DNA of 64,000 nt from Euonymus europaeus. Lineage: Eukaryota; Streptophyta; Magnoliopsida; Celastrales; Celastraceae. The translations under genes and the position numbers were made by a program. The notes below the pieces were generated by a model that saw only the letters and a program-made list of their open reading frames with translations, was not told the origin of the DNA and made no database searches. Location: positions 5,022,001 to 5,086,000 of the forward strand of contig OY756970.1 of the NCBI GenBank assembly GCA_963580455.1. Reading direction: 5' to 3'. Positions 12,063-23,762 of this stretch are shown here, piece after piece (the stretch's first letter is position 1; each line of letters starts with the position of its first letter).

Positions 12063-12993
12063 CACTACAAGAATAGCCCAATTTAGTGACGGAATTTTCC
12101 ATCACAAACATTGAATTTTCCGTCACTAATCAAATTAGTGACGGAATTTATGACATAAAATTTTCCGTTTCTAAAATCGTTGTCGCTAAAATTAGTGACG
12201 GAATTTCTCAGTTACAAAAACAGTGACAGAAAAAATTCCGTCACAAAAATATTATTCATGACGGAATTTTGTGACGAAAAAATACGGTCACAAAAATAGT
12301 GACGGACTTTTGTGACAAAAAAAATTTCATCGCAAAATATTAATCACGGAATTAGTGACGGAAATTCCGTAGCAAAATTAATTTTTTTTTTTAATTTATT
12401 GGACAAAACATATTTTAATTTAATTTTCTGTCATTAATATTTTAATTTAATTAATTTACAAAATACAAAGTTTTAATTTTTTAATAATATTTTAAACATT
12501 TATGTATTTTTTAGTTATGAATATAAACACAATTAAAATATTATAATATTATTAAAATTCAAATTAAAAAGTATTTACAACCAATTTTTCAAATATTAAT
12601 TTTACAAATTTTATCAATACAAACAAAAATCACTCCATCTAATCATGCTAGCCATAAAGGTACATTGCTACCCATGCTATTAGGATATCTGGTTTGCCTC
12701 CTGCCTCATTTGTAGTTTTGTACATTGCTTGTTCACTTGTCTCACTTGCTATCACCGGCTGGATTCTCGTACCATGCTAGGACATCAATGAGGCTCCCCG
12801 ACCGTTCCAGTCGAATAATACCTGTGCTCTCCAAGTTTCCTACCCAGTCTTCTTATGGCTTGTGAACTTGCATCCTTCAAATTGCCTTCAACTAATATAA
12901 CATGCATGTAATAGTTATTGTACATAAGGACTCAAGTCAGTTACCGAACATCGTTAGTGCAATTTCAAGCGAAAATAAGCGGAGGAAGAGTAC

Positions 12994-13146
12994 CTGAGCA
13001 CCTAAAAGTTTCATTAATTGAACACTGGAAGCTTGTGTCTCCGCATCTGCAGAACCCATAAAGACAATGCACTCCAAAAGAAAGTCTGGCACTAATAGAG
13101 GCATCTCAACTCCCCCAGTGTCTATAGGTGCTGTTGACAGCTCCTC
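12994..13146 (-). pseudogene. Exon-like segment B inside CACTA (left copy)
   Basis: Mirror of 23610-23762. It is 153 bases, 51 open codons, bounded by an AG acceptor and a GT donor. The encoded stretch includes MPLLVPDFLLECIVFMG. I do not recognise the protein. Splicing phase agrees with the upstream exon-like segment at 14271-14388. Probably a captured gene fragment (inference). Confidence 0.4.
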
Positions 13147-14270
13147 CTACGTAAACAAACAATCCATTAATGAGAAATCTTTTGCATAATGAGTTCAGAA
13201 ACAACAAAAAGATCAATCAAACTAATTAACATTTATCTGAAACTCTGATTCATATAAAATCAAGTTGAATTCATCTTTTGGCACTTATCACCCTAGATAT
13301 TTACTACTATAAAGCATGCATGCAAAGTGCTTCTAGAAGTAAATCAAAATTTCAACAAGAAAATAGCCAAATAGTTGTCTTAGATGACACAATCCTTTGC
13401 TTGAACAGATAAGTAAAACTAAGTTAATTGTCTTCTTAGTTTTCTTTTTTACTTTTGCCTTTTTCCTATCAGAAAGAAAGCCATTCGTCTAATGGAGTCT
13501 CAAGAGACACATATTAAGTTAAAATAGCCATTGTTGACAGAAATGAAACTAACATTTAACAAAAACTAAGAGGCCCCAGTTTTTTTGAACATTGGCCACC
13601 AAAACTATTAAACTATAATCTATAATAGTTTACCTGAATGACATGACATTGTAAAAAATTCTTTGAGACCAATATATATGCTTACAGTATGCACTATGCA
13701 AGATCAGGAGTTTATAAGAATGGTTTTAGACAGTAGAGCAGCAGGCAACACATCTAGAAAACACATAAACAAATAAAAGCTATGACTAACAAATATATTA
13801 TTGGTAAAGAAATTAACAAATATCCCATACCAACCAAATTGACAAGTGAATCTCATAAATAATCCTAAATCTATTACAGTCATTCAAAACTATGCGCACA
13901 TATTTGGTCATATTGCCAACTAAAAGTCATATGCCTTGTTGTTAATCATCCACAAGTTAAAAGTGTTTCACCTTGCTTGATCGAAATAAGTATTTCTACA
14001 ACATCAGAAACAACAGTTAAAAAACCTTAAAAAAGTGGCACAATACATTAAAAACAAACAAGATTATGATCATAAATAATTGGAATGTCTCAGGTTTTCT
14101 GCCAACGAAACGCTAGTTGTTCACCAAACAAAAAAACACTAGTAAACCTGGGCAATGTAGTCAAAGCATTAGTCATGTAATTGAACGACATGGAAGCGCT
14201 ATCATCAATCCCTTACAATAAGCCAATAATCATGTATGTGAACGAATATATGTATGTGTGGGAGACTTAC

Positions 14271-14388
14271 TAAAACAAGGGAAGTTTTGACAGAAGGACG
14301 ATAATAGGAGGAGGCGATGTCGGAATAGGAGAAGCGAACGGCGCCAACAAAAACAGAGTGGCCGCCAGAGGACGAGGTCGGAGCAAAC
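14271..14388 (-). pseudogene. Exon-like segment A inside CACTA (left copy)
   Basis: Mirror of 22368-22485. It is 118 bases ending at a strong GTAAGT donor, preceded by ttattag. It encodes a stretch including FVGAVRFSYSDIASSYYRPS, not recognised. Upstream on the minus strand lies a CT-rich leader-like region with an aaaccctag motif, typical of plant 5' UTRs. Longer frames here begin only with TTG and are not accepted as genes. Confidence 0.4.
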
Positions 14389-15425
14389 CTAATAATTGAA
14401 TCATAATCTCCCCCGAAACATCATCTCCACCAAAATCGAAACATACAGAAAACCGAGCCAGTAAAATTGGCCACCGAAACATAATCTTCACCGAAATCGA
14501 AACCAAGCCAGTAAAGACAAGCGGACGAAAACATAAGGAAAACCACCAACGAGCTAGTGTAGCACTGGATATCAGAAAGACCATACCTGATTCTGATATG
14601 GAGGAGAGTTCGGTCTGGAGAGAGAGACGATTTTGAGACTCGATCTGGTGAGATAAAGAGAGGAAGCTTCCGAGTTTGAGGCGAGAAGAAGCTTCGTCGG
14701 AGTTTAGAGGCGAGTTTGGGGCTAGAGGAAGCAACAGAGTTTAGAGGAGAGTAAGTTTTGTCAGACTCTAGGGTTTCTAATTTCAAATGAAATGAGGAAG
14801 CGAGCGGGTGAGTGAATTTCGGAGGAAGAGGTAGAATGTCTCAGTTTAGGCGCCAATGTTTAAGAATTTTGGAGTAAATACGCGCCTTTGCTTGAGAATT
14901 TTGGAGTAAATATTTTTATAATTAATTAAATAAGTTTAATAGATTGATTATTTAAGAAAGGCAATGAAAAAAGAACCCAAAAGGATATAAAATGATAAAA
15001 AAAAAACAAAAACAGAACAACATGGAGTTTCAAGATGGAGCTTGCAGATTAGTCATAACATGATGTGTCAAGCTTGTCCATCTAATACAAAATTTAAAAG
15101 TTTAGTACAACACAATATGTAAGATTAAAAAGTCACACGAATTCAGGGAAGTTTCCAATACAGGAGAATGTAACAAAAAAACATCAATAAATAAAAAAAT
15201 TAGCCATAGAATTGGATGCCTAACCTGATCACTAAGTCACTGAGTCATTCCGACGCAAATTTTAATAATTCCGTCACTAAAATTTTGACTTTTTTACTTT
15301 TTAGTGACGGAAAATATTTCGGTGACTAATTCTGTCGCTAATTAGTGATGAAAATCTTTTCGTAACTAATTTCGTCACTAATTAGTGATGGAAATCGTAA
15401 CTAATTCCGTCGCTAATTAGACTCT

Positions 15426-15932
15426 AAGCTTATAATTTAGAATTTCCATAAAATTGACCAACAAAAGTTCAAAATTTGTTGAAAGTTACTTCATAAAATA
15501 TTCTTATAACAAATAAATTTAGGTACATGTCAATTTTCAGTTCATTCGGAATTCTTTTGATCGATCACGCCATCAAAACTAAATATTTAACTTTGAACAT
15601 GATACTTAAGTGTATAATTTAGGTTTTTCAAACAATTGACCTACTCAATTTCAAAATTGGTCAAAGGTTCCTTCACAAAATATGTTTAGAATGGCTAAAG
15701 GTATCTACATGTAAATTTTCAGCTCATTCAGAGTTTTTTTTTATAAATCACTTGATCAAAACAAAATGATTTAACTTCAAACGGGATACCTAATTGTACA
15801 ATTTAGGTTTTTCGAAAGATTAACCTATTGAATTTCAAAATTGGTTAAAGGTTTCTTCAAAAAATATGTTTAGAATGACTAAATATAGCTACATGTCAAG
15901 TTTCATCCCATTTGGAGTTTGTTTGATTGATC
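15426..15932 (+). repeat. 183-bp tandem repeat array, left part
   Basis: About 2.8 units of roughly 183 bp, interrupted by Copia-1 and resuming at 20636. Units share tcaaaattggt-caaaggttccttcacaaaatatg and tagctacatgtcaagtttca cores. Two unit types can be told apart: A with cgccatcaaaac and attgacctac, B with gatcaaaacaaaa and gattaaccta. The order here is A, B, then an A unit split by the insertion. Confidence 0.85.
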
Positions 15933-16170
15933 TGTTAAAGCATCATGACAACCAGCTCATCCATGCAATATGTGGACCAATCATCTCTATGATTTATGGA
16001 CAACCAGCTCATCCATGCAATATGTGGACCAGTCATCTCCATGATTTATGGACACCACTTGCGTACATATTATTATAATATCTATGCATTCAATTGTGAT
16101 ACTATTGCAGTCAATCACCACATATCTAGGCTAGAATTACTCTTATACATCCTGTATAAAATAGTCAAGC
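15933..16170 (+). repeat. Copia-1 5' LTR, truncated
   Basis: Matches the first 238 bases or so of the 290-bp 3' LTR. It contains a 52-bp internal tandem duplication starting acaaccagctcatccatgc. It ends at agtcaagc, a short microhomology shared with the gag-side junction. Confidence 0.85.
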
Positions 16171-16171
16171 T

Positions 16172-19100
16172 TCCTCTTCTCCTTCCGTTATCTCCATCAA
16201 CACTTCCACCTTGATTCCACAAAAACTAACCACAGGTGGTAACTACTCTATGTGGTCTTCTCAAATGACCAATCTCTTCCTTGGCTATGATCTTATGAAA
16301 TATATTGATGGAACTTTCCCTTGTCCTTCATCTGCCGACCCAGATCATAAAATATGGTCTCGACAAGATCGGCTAATTCTTTTGGCTATCCAAACTGCTG
16401 TAACAGGCACCGCAAGTCCACTGGTTTCAAGATGCAAAAACTCTCAAGAAGCCTGGAACAAGCTCAAGGCTGCGTATGCTAACAAATCCACCACTCGAAT
16501 GGTTGGTCTTCTTGATGCACTTACCAAAATCAGTCAATCTGGTAAGAGTATTTCCGATTACATGCAATCTGTCAAAATCATTATTGACGATCTGGCTATG
16601 ATTGGTCATGAGATGAGTGATGGTGAGATTGTTGTCCACACTCTCAATGGCCTCACTGATGATTTTAAGGAAATCAAAGCTGTTTTGCGAGCACGTGAAT
16701 CTGCTATTGGATTTGAAGAATTATTTGAGAAACTCCTTGATTTTGAAACCAGTCTTCAACGAAATGACATCTCTCGAGCATCTCCAGCTGTCACTGCTCA
16801 ATATACTCAGAAAAATCGAAGAGGAAGAGGTGGGCATAATTCTTCTTCATATCAAGGGCGTCAAGGTCAAGGAACCAACATTCGTTTTGGTGGTGGAACC
16901 AACAGTTATGGCCCTCAACAATCTAATCAAGGCAACCGCTCTTCCTCCAGCAATCAATCATGGCGTCAAGGTAACTACAATGGACAGTCTCGTCCTGTGT
17001 GCCAACTGTGTGACAAGGTTGGCCATGTTGCCAAAAACTGTTGGGGTCGTTCTGCCTCACTATCTCCCTCGTGGCCTCAAGCATATTTCACCACACAAGA
17101 ACGTCAAGGCAACAACCAAGGTTGGATAGTTGACTACGGCGCGTCTCATCACATTACTTCTGATCTTCAAAATATGTCCATTCATTCTGACTATGCTGGT
17201 AACGATGACGTCGTGGTTGGAGATGTTAAAAGTATTCCTATAACTCATATTGGTTCTACCACCCTTAATTCTGCAAATTCCACTTTTCAACTTAATAATA
17301 TTTTGTGTGCTCCCAACATTAAACAAAACCTCCTGTGGGTTTCTCAGTTTTGTGCTCATAATAACTTTTCCATTGAATTTTTCTCTGATTGTTTTCTTGT
17401 GAAGGATCGAACCACGGGGGCATCCTTGGTGCGAGGCCAGAATAATAATCATGTCTACGTGTGGCCAAATTCAAAGTATCCACATGGGTCATCTCGGGTA
17501 CCTGCTCTCACGGCCACTCTCTCCTCACCATTGTCCTCCACAATTCCTTCATGGCACTGTCGTCTTGGTCACCCATCATCTCGTGTGCTCGACCAAGTTA
17601 TTGCGTCTCATCACTTGCCATTATCTAAGTCTAGTTCTCTGCCTTCTTCCTGCAACTCTTGTTTATGTCACAAGAGTAATAAACTCCCATTTGGCATTTC
17701 TTCATTACAGTGCTCTAAGCCACTTGAGGTTATTTTTATGGATGTTTGGGGTCCTGCTCCTCTAGTATCTTTTGATAATTTTCGCTACTATGTTATCTTT
17801 GTGGATTATTTTACTAAATATACATGGCTATATCCTCTCAAAAAAAAGTCTGATGTTCCGCCTATTTTTAAACAATTTCAACCTTTAGTTGAACGTTTCT
17901 TCAACACCACCATTAAGACCATTTACACAGATGGGAGTGGTGAAGCTACTAGTCTTGGTCATCTTCTCTCAACATCCGGAGTCCAACATCTTAAATCCCC
18001 CCCTCATACTCCAGAACATGTGGGCACCGCTGAGCGCAAACACCGCCACATCGTTGAAACTGCTCTAACTCTACTGCATCATGCTTCTTTACCACTTCAA
18101 TATTGGTCTTTGGCCTTCCAAACAGCAGTATACCTCATCAATCGCTTACCTTCACCTGTCACCAACAACTTCTCTCCCTTCTATCATTTATTTCGTATAT
18201 CTCCTACCTACACCACCCTCAAAATATTTGGCTGCCTATGTTACCCTTGGCTTCGCCCCTATACATCCCATAAGCTCCAACCTCGGTCTCGACCCTGTGT
18301 CTTTGTTGGCTACTCTACTCCACATCATGCCTATCTTTGTCTTGATCCCACAACTACTCGAGTATTTGTGTCTCGCCATGTTCGGTTCATTGAAACAATT
18401 TTTCCTTTCCAATCTTCTTCCATTCCACCACGTACCCCTATGACACCTAATCATTGGCTCCCACCCGTCTCCTCTCCTACATCTCCCTCTCTGCCCACCG
18501 AGCCTAGCCCTCCTCTCCCTCCTTCCACTATACACATATTAACACCTCCTCTCCAGGTCACGTCCACTGCCCCACCAAGCGCCGCTTCTCCAACTCGTGA
18601 TGACTCGGCTAATACTTTGGATTCGACACACTCCCCACCTGCTTCTGCCTCTCAATCCATTGATGTCGCCCCTTCCTCCCAAGTTAGTGTTTCTCTACCT
18701 CCTCCTCCACCCCCCCATCCCTATAATACCCGACTAAAAAATCATATCATCAAATCCAAACCCATTCTTGACCTTCACACCACTCTCCGGTCCTCTCTTC
18801 ATGAGCCTTCTACTTTTAAGCAAGCCCAAAAACACTCTTCTTGGCGCCAAGCCATGCATGACGAGTACACTGCTCTTCTATCTAATCACACATGGACTCT
18901 TGTTCTTCCTCATACCACACAGAATATTATTGGTTGTAAATGGGTTTACAGGATTAAGAAAAATCCCGATGGTTCAGTTGCTCGGTACAAGGCTCGCTTG
19001 GTTGCCAAAGGGTTTCACCAACGCCCTGGGATTGATTTTTCTGAGACATATAGTCCGGTTGTCAAGCCCACAACCGTTCGCGTATTGCTTGCTTTAGCTG

Positions 19101-20361
19101 TAACAAACAATTGGCCTCTACGCCAACTCGATGTTAATAATGCTTTCTTGCAGGGCTCTCTCTCTGATGTTGTGTTCATGTCCCAACCTCTTGGGTACGT
19201 CGATGCTAATAAACCCACTCATGTGTGCAAACTTAAAAAGGCAATTTATGGTCTTCGGCAAGCTCCTCGTGCCTAGTACCATGAGCTTCAGACGTTTCTT
19301 CTTACACAGGGCTTCAAAAATTCACAGTCTGACACCTCACTATTTATCTGTCAACATGCCGGCTCCATGGTCTACCTTTTGGTCTACGTCGATGATATCA
19401 TAGTTACCGGCTCTTCAGCATTTTTTGTGAACCAAGTAATTTCTACTCTTGCTGCTCGGTTTTCTCTCAAAGATCTTGGTCCTCTTTCTTATTTTCTTGG
19501 AGTGGAAGCTCATACTACATCCACCGGGTTATTTCTCTCCCAATGCAAATACATCAGTGATCTTCTCCATAAGTTCCATATGGCAGATGCCAAGCCGGTG
19601 TCCACTCCGCTAGCCACTTCTGAGCGACTCCTTCTTCATGATGGCACCCCCAAGCAGATCCTACTCTCTATCGGCAAGCTCTTGGCTCCTTACAGTATTT
19701 ATCCTTGACGCGTCCGGATGTGTCTTTTGCTGTCAATAAACTCTCCCAGTTTATGCATTCACCAACCACACTTCACTGGGCCGCTGTAAAACGGCTTCTA
19801 CGGTATTTGGCTGGCACAGTGGATCATGGTCTTCTTCTTCGCAAGTGTCGCTCCATGTCTCTCCATGCATTTGCTGATGCGGATTGGGCCGGTGATCCCA
19901 ATGATCGCACCTCTACTAGTGCTTATGTAATATTTCTTGGTGCTATCCCAGTCTCCTAGAGTTCCCGCAAGCAAAAAACTGTTGCTCGCTCTTCGACTGA
20001 AGCAGAATATAGAGCCATTGCCTCCACAACAGCTGAACTCAATTGGTTGACCAACCTCCTGCGTGAGTTACATGTCTCCTTACCTGACCCACCGGTCATC
20101 TACTATGATAATCTTGGAGCCACCTATGTCTGTGCCAATCCAGTTTATCACTCCCGTATGAAGCATATTTCTCTGGATTTTCATTTTGTTCGTCAACAAG
20201 TCACTGCTGGTCAGTTACGGGTATCCCATGTTCCTACCTCAGATCAACTCGCTGACTCTCTCACTAAGCCACTGCCGCGTCTTCAATTTCACACTCATCG
20301 GTCCAAGATTGGAGTCCGTTCCGGCCAGTCAATCTTGCGGGGGCATGTTAAAGCATCATGA
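16172..20361 (+). pseudogene. Copia-1 gag-pol polyprotein, disabled
   Basis: The open frame from about 16172 to 19276 encodes gag, a CCHC knuckle ([14 protein letters not shown]), protease region, integrase (HHCC, WHCRLGH), and the start of reverse transcriptase. No ATG begins it; the leader is deleted. The protease motif reads DYGAS where the family has DSGA/T, so the active site is altered. A TAG at 19274-19276 stands where the family usually has tryptophan. RT continues (YVDDIIVTG, 19367 onward); a frameshift lies near 19655-19705; a further TAG is at 19957-19959 in RNase H. RNase H ends at 20361 within the 3' LTR. Normal role: reverse transcription and integration of the element. This copy cannot supply it. 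Confidence 0.9.
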
Positions 20362-20635
20362 CAACCAGCTCATCCATGCAATATGTGGACCAATCATCTC
20401 CATGATTTATGGACAACCAGCTCATCCATGCAATATGTGGACCAGTCATCTCCATGATTTATGGACACCACTTGCGTACATATTATTATAATATCTATGC
20501 ATTCAATTGTGATACTATTGCAGTCAATCACCACGTATCTAGGCTAGAATTACTCTTATACATCCTGTATAAAATAGTCAAGCCATCAATGACAAAACCA
20601 CCTTGCATACAACTCATTTGTGTATAGCTCTTTTA
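20346..20635 (+). repeat. Copia-1 3' LTR
   Basis: It starts TGTTAAAGC and ends just before the tgatc target duplication; the terminal CA appears as TA. The same 52-bp internal duplication is present as in the 5' LTR. Confidence 0.85.
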
Positions 20636-21660
20636 TGATCACGCCATCAAAACGAGATATTTAACTTCGAACGATTATAATTTAGGTTTTTTGAAAAATG
20701 TACCTACTTAATTTCAAAATTGGTAAAAGGTTCATTCACAAAATATGTTTATAATGACTAAAAATAGCTACATGTCAAGTTTGATCTCATTCGGAGTTCT
20801 TTTGATCAATCACAAGATCAAAACAAAGGGTTTAAATTTGAACGAGATACCTAAGTGTACAATTTAAGTTTTTTGAGAGATTAACCTGTTAAAGTTCAAA
20901 AATTGGCCAAAGGTTCCTTCACAAAATATGCTTATAATGACTAAATGTAGCTACATGTAAACTTTCATCCCATTCGGAGTTCGTTTTATTGAGCACGCCA
21001 TCAAAACGAGATATTTAACTTTGAACGAGATACCTAAGTGTATTGTCTAAATTTTTTGAAATATTGACCTACTGAATTTCAAAATTGGTCAAAGGTTCCT
21101 TCACAAAATATGTTTAGAATGACTAAAATTAGCTATATGTCAAGTTTCAGCTCATTTGGAGTTCGTTTGATTGATTACGCCATCAAAATGAAAAGTTTAA
21201 CTTTAAACGAGATACCAAAGTGTATAATTTATATTTTTCAAAAAATTGACTTACTGAATTTCAAAATTGGTCAAATAATTTCACAAAATATGTTTAGAAT
21301 GATTAAAAGTAGCTACATGTCAAGTTTCATCTCATTTGGAGTTCGTTTTGATCGATCACGCGATCAAAATAAAATGGTTTAACTTCGAATGAGATATTTA
21401 AGTATGGAGTTTAGGTTTTTTGAAAGATTAACCTATTGAAGTTTAAAATTGGTTGAAAGTTCCTTCACAAAATATGTTTAGAATGACTAAATGTAACTAC
21501 ATGTCAAGTTTCATCTCGAGTTCATTTGATTGATCACGCCATCAAAACAAGGGATTTAACCTCGAACGAAATAACTAAGTGTACAATTTAGGTTTTCCAA
21601 AAAATTAACGGATAAGAGTTTGTTTGGTTAATCACACGATAAAAAAAATTAATATATTGC
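20636..21660 (+). repeat. 183-bp tandem repeat array, right part
   Basis: About 5.6 units. Reading across the Copia-1 insertion, the unit order is A-B-A-B-A-A-B-A, so most of the array is an AB dimer of about 365 bp. The last unit decays after 21600. Confidence 0.85.
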
Positions 21661-21804
21661 TAAATTAGGAACTTACATTTGTCTGATAATATATGATATT
21701 ATAAGTTAATTAATTTACTAAACTTTCCTTATAATCTAATAAATTTATCTTATGTCATATCTATGAAGGTATTCTACTTGTCTTATAATTAAATATATAA
21801 TAAG
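21661..21804. other. Spacer DNA next to palindrome edge
   Basis: AT-rich, no repeat unit or gene seen. It joins the 183-bp array to the inner edge of the right arm. Confidence 0.4.
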
Positions 21805-22367
21805 ATAATCAATCTATTAAACTTATTTAATTAATTATAAAAATATTTACTCCAAAATTCTCAAGCAAAGGCGCGTATTTACTCCAAAATTCTTAAACAT
21901 TGGCGCCTAAACTGAGACATTCTACCTCTTCCTCCGAAATTCACTCACCCGCTCGCTTCCTCATTTCATTTGAAATTAGAAACCCTAGAGTCTGACAAAA
22001 CTTACTCTCCTCTAAACTCTGTTGCTTCCTCTAGCCCCAAACTCGCCTCTAAACTCCGACGAAGCTTCTTCTCGCCTCAAACTCGGAAGCTTCCTCTCTT
22101 TATCTCACCAGATCGAGTCTCAAAATCGTCTCTCTCTCCAGACCGAACTCTCCTCCATATCAGAATCAGGTATGGTCTTTCTGATATCCAGTGCTACACT
22201 AGCTCGTTGGTGGTTTTCCTTATGTTTTCGTCCGCTTGTCTTTACTGGCTTGGTTTCGATTTCGGTGAAGATTATGTTTCGGTGGCCAATTTTACTGGCT
22301 CGGTTTTCTGTATGTTTCGATTTTGGTGGAGATGATGTTTCGGGGGAGATTATGATTCAATTATTAG

Positions 22368-22485
22368 GTTTGCTCCGACCTCGTCCTCTGGCGGCCACTC
22401 TGTTTTTGTTGGCGCCGTTCGCTTCTCCTATTCCGACATCGCCTCCTCCTATTATCGTCCTTCTGTCAAAACTTCCCTTGTTTTA
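22368..22485 (+). pseudogene. Exon-like segment A inside CACTA (right copy)
   Basis: Lies between ttattag and GTAAGT. It follows a CT-rich, intron-like and leader-like region (21960-22367) with an aaaccctag motif and a further possible donor after 22168. The frame leaves the exon in phase 0, which fits the next exon-like segment at 23610. Product not recognised. Confidence 0.4.
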
Positions 22486-23609
22486 GTAAGTCTCCCACAC
22501 ATACATATATTCGTTCACATACATGATTATTGGCTTATTGTAAGGGATTGATGATAGCGCTTCCATGTCGTTCAATTACATGACTAATGCTTTGACTACA
22601 TTGCCCAGGTTTACTAGTGTTTTTTTGTTTGGTGAACAACTAGCGTTTCGTTGGCAGAAAACCTGAGACATTCCAATTATTTATGATCATAATCTTGTTT
22701 GTTTTTAATGTATTGTGCCACTTTTTTAAGGTTTTTTAACTGTTGTTTCTGATGTTGTAGAAATACTTATTTCGATCAAGCAAGGTGAAACACTTTTAAC
22801 TTGTGGATGATTAACAACAAGGCATATGACTTTTAGTTGGCAATATGACCAAATATGTGCGCATAGTTTTGAATGACTGTAATAGATTTAGGATTATTTA
22901 TGAGATTCACTTGTCAATTTGGTTGGTATGGGATATTTGTTAATTTCTTTACCAATAATATATTTGTTAGTCATAGCTTTTATTTGTTTATGTGTTTTCT
23001 AGATGTGTTGCCTGCTGCTCTACTGTCTAAAACCATTCTTATAAACTCCTGATCTTGCATAGTGCATACTGTAAGCATATATATTGGTCTCAAAGAATTT
23101 TTTACAATGTCATGTCATTCAGGTAAACTATTATAGATTATAGTTTAATAGTTTTGGTGGCCAATGTTCAAAAAAACTGGGGCCTCTTAGTTTTTGTTAA
23201 ATGTTAGTTTCATTTCTGTCAACAATGGCTATTTTAACTTAATATGTGTCTCTTGAGACTCCATTAGACGAATGGCTTTCTTTCTGATAGGAAAAAGGCA
23301 AAAGTAAAAAAGAAAACTAAGAAGACAATTAACTTAGTTTTACTTATCTGTTCAAGCAAAGGATTGTGTCATCTAAGACAACTATTTGGCTATTTTCTTG
23401 TTGAAATTTTGATTTACTTCTAGAAGCACTTTGCATGCATGCTTTATAGTAGTAAATATCTAGGGTGATAAGTGCCAAAAGATGAATTCAACTTGATTTT
23501 ATATGAATCAGAGTTTCAGATAAATGTTAATTAGTTTGATTGATCTTTTTGTTGTTTCTGAACTCATTATGCAAAAGATTTCTCATTAATGGATTGTTTG
23601 TTTACGTAG

Positions 23610-23762
23610 GAGGAGCTGTCAACAGCACCTATAGACACTGGGGGAGTTGAGATGCCTCTATTAGTGCCAGACTTTCTTTTGGAGTGCATTGTCTTTATGG
23701 GTTCTGCAGATGCGGAGACACAAGCTTCCAGTGTTCAATTAATGAAACTTTTAGGTGCTCAG
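23610..23762 (+). pseudogene. Exon-like segment B inside CACTA (right copy)
   Basis: 51 codons between tttacgtag and gtactc, open and in phase with segment A. A further conserved-looking stretch at 23868-23936 (encoding DASSQAIRRLGRKLGEHR in one frame) may be another exon, but its phase does not join cleanly to segment B. This supports a captured gene fragment rather than an active gene. Confidence 0.4.

Larger units (their letters stand above)
6170..14951 (+). repeat. Left arm of giant inverted repeat
   Basis: Mirror image of 21805-31405. For 8701-14951 paired coordinates sum to 36756 at every point checked (CACTA end, MITE, NAC ends, inner edge), so no net indel exists there. Around 8210 the sum is 36755, and farther out indels accumulate: the right arm has about 0.9 kb (28770-29697) where the left has a different 0.2 kb, plus insertions of about 70 and 60 bp. 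The inner edge is sharp: both arms share gattgattat and then diverge. Confidence 0.93.
12063..15425 (+). mobile_element. CACTA (En/Spm) element, left copy, right terminus lost
   Basis: Begins exactly with CACTACAAGAATAGCCC, the conserved CACTA terminus. The first 300 bases contain many direct and inverted copies of tagtgacggaattt, the subterminal transposase-site pattern of this superfamily. Another cluster of ccgtcactaa / tagtgacgg motifs at 15240-15420 should be the other subterminal region, but the closing TAGTG end is missing where the 183-bp array begins. The interior has no recognisable transposase and contains exon-like segments on the minus strand, suggesting a non-autonomous element carrying a host gene fragment. 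The palindrome inner edge (14951) lies inside it. Confidence 0.75.
15933..20635 (+). mobile_element. Copia-1, Ty1/Copia LTR retrotransposon, 4.7 kb, defective
   Basis: Flanked by a 5-bp target duplication tgatc (15928-15932 and 20636-20640). The 5' LTR starts TGTTAAAGCATC. The 3' LTR occupies 20346-20635 (290 bp) after a purine-rich gcggggg tract. The 5' LTR matches only to about 16170 and then runs straight into gag coding sequence, so the LTR end, primer site, leader and gag start codon are deleted. It lies inside the 183-bp array, in the palindrome spacer. Confidence 0.92.

Noticed and set aside
12085..12365. Dense short repeats as a possible CRISPR-like array
   Set aside because: The motifs occur in both orientations at irregular spacing directly inside a CACTA terminus, so they are transposase-site subterminal repeats in a plant genome.
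14270..14786. Open frames of 121 and 154 codons inside the CACTA, mirrored at 21970-22486
   Set aside because: They begin with TTG, overlap in different phases, and run through likely leader, intron and exon. Only the exon-like part is retained.
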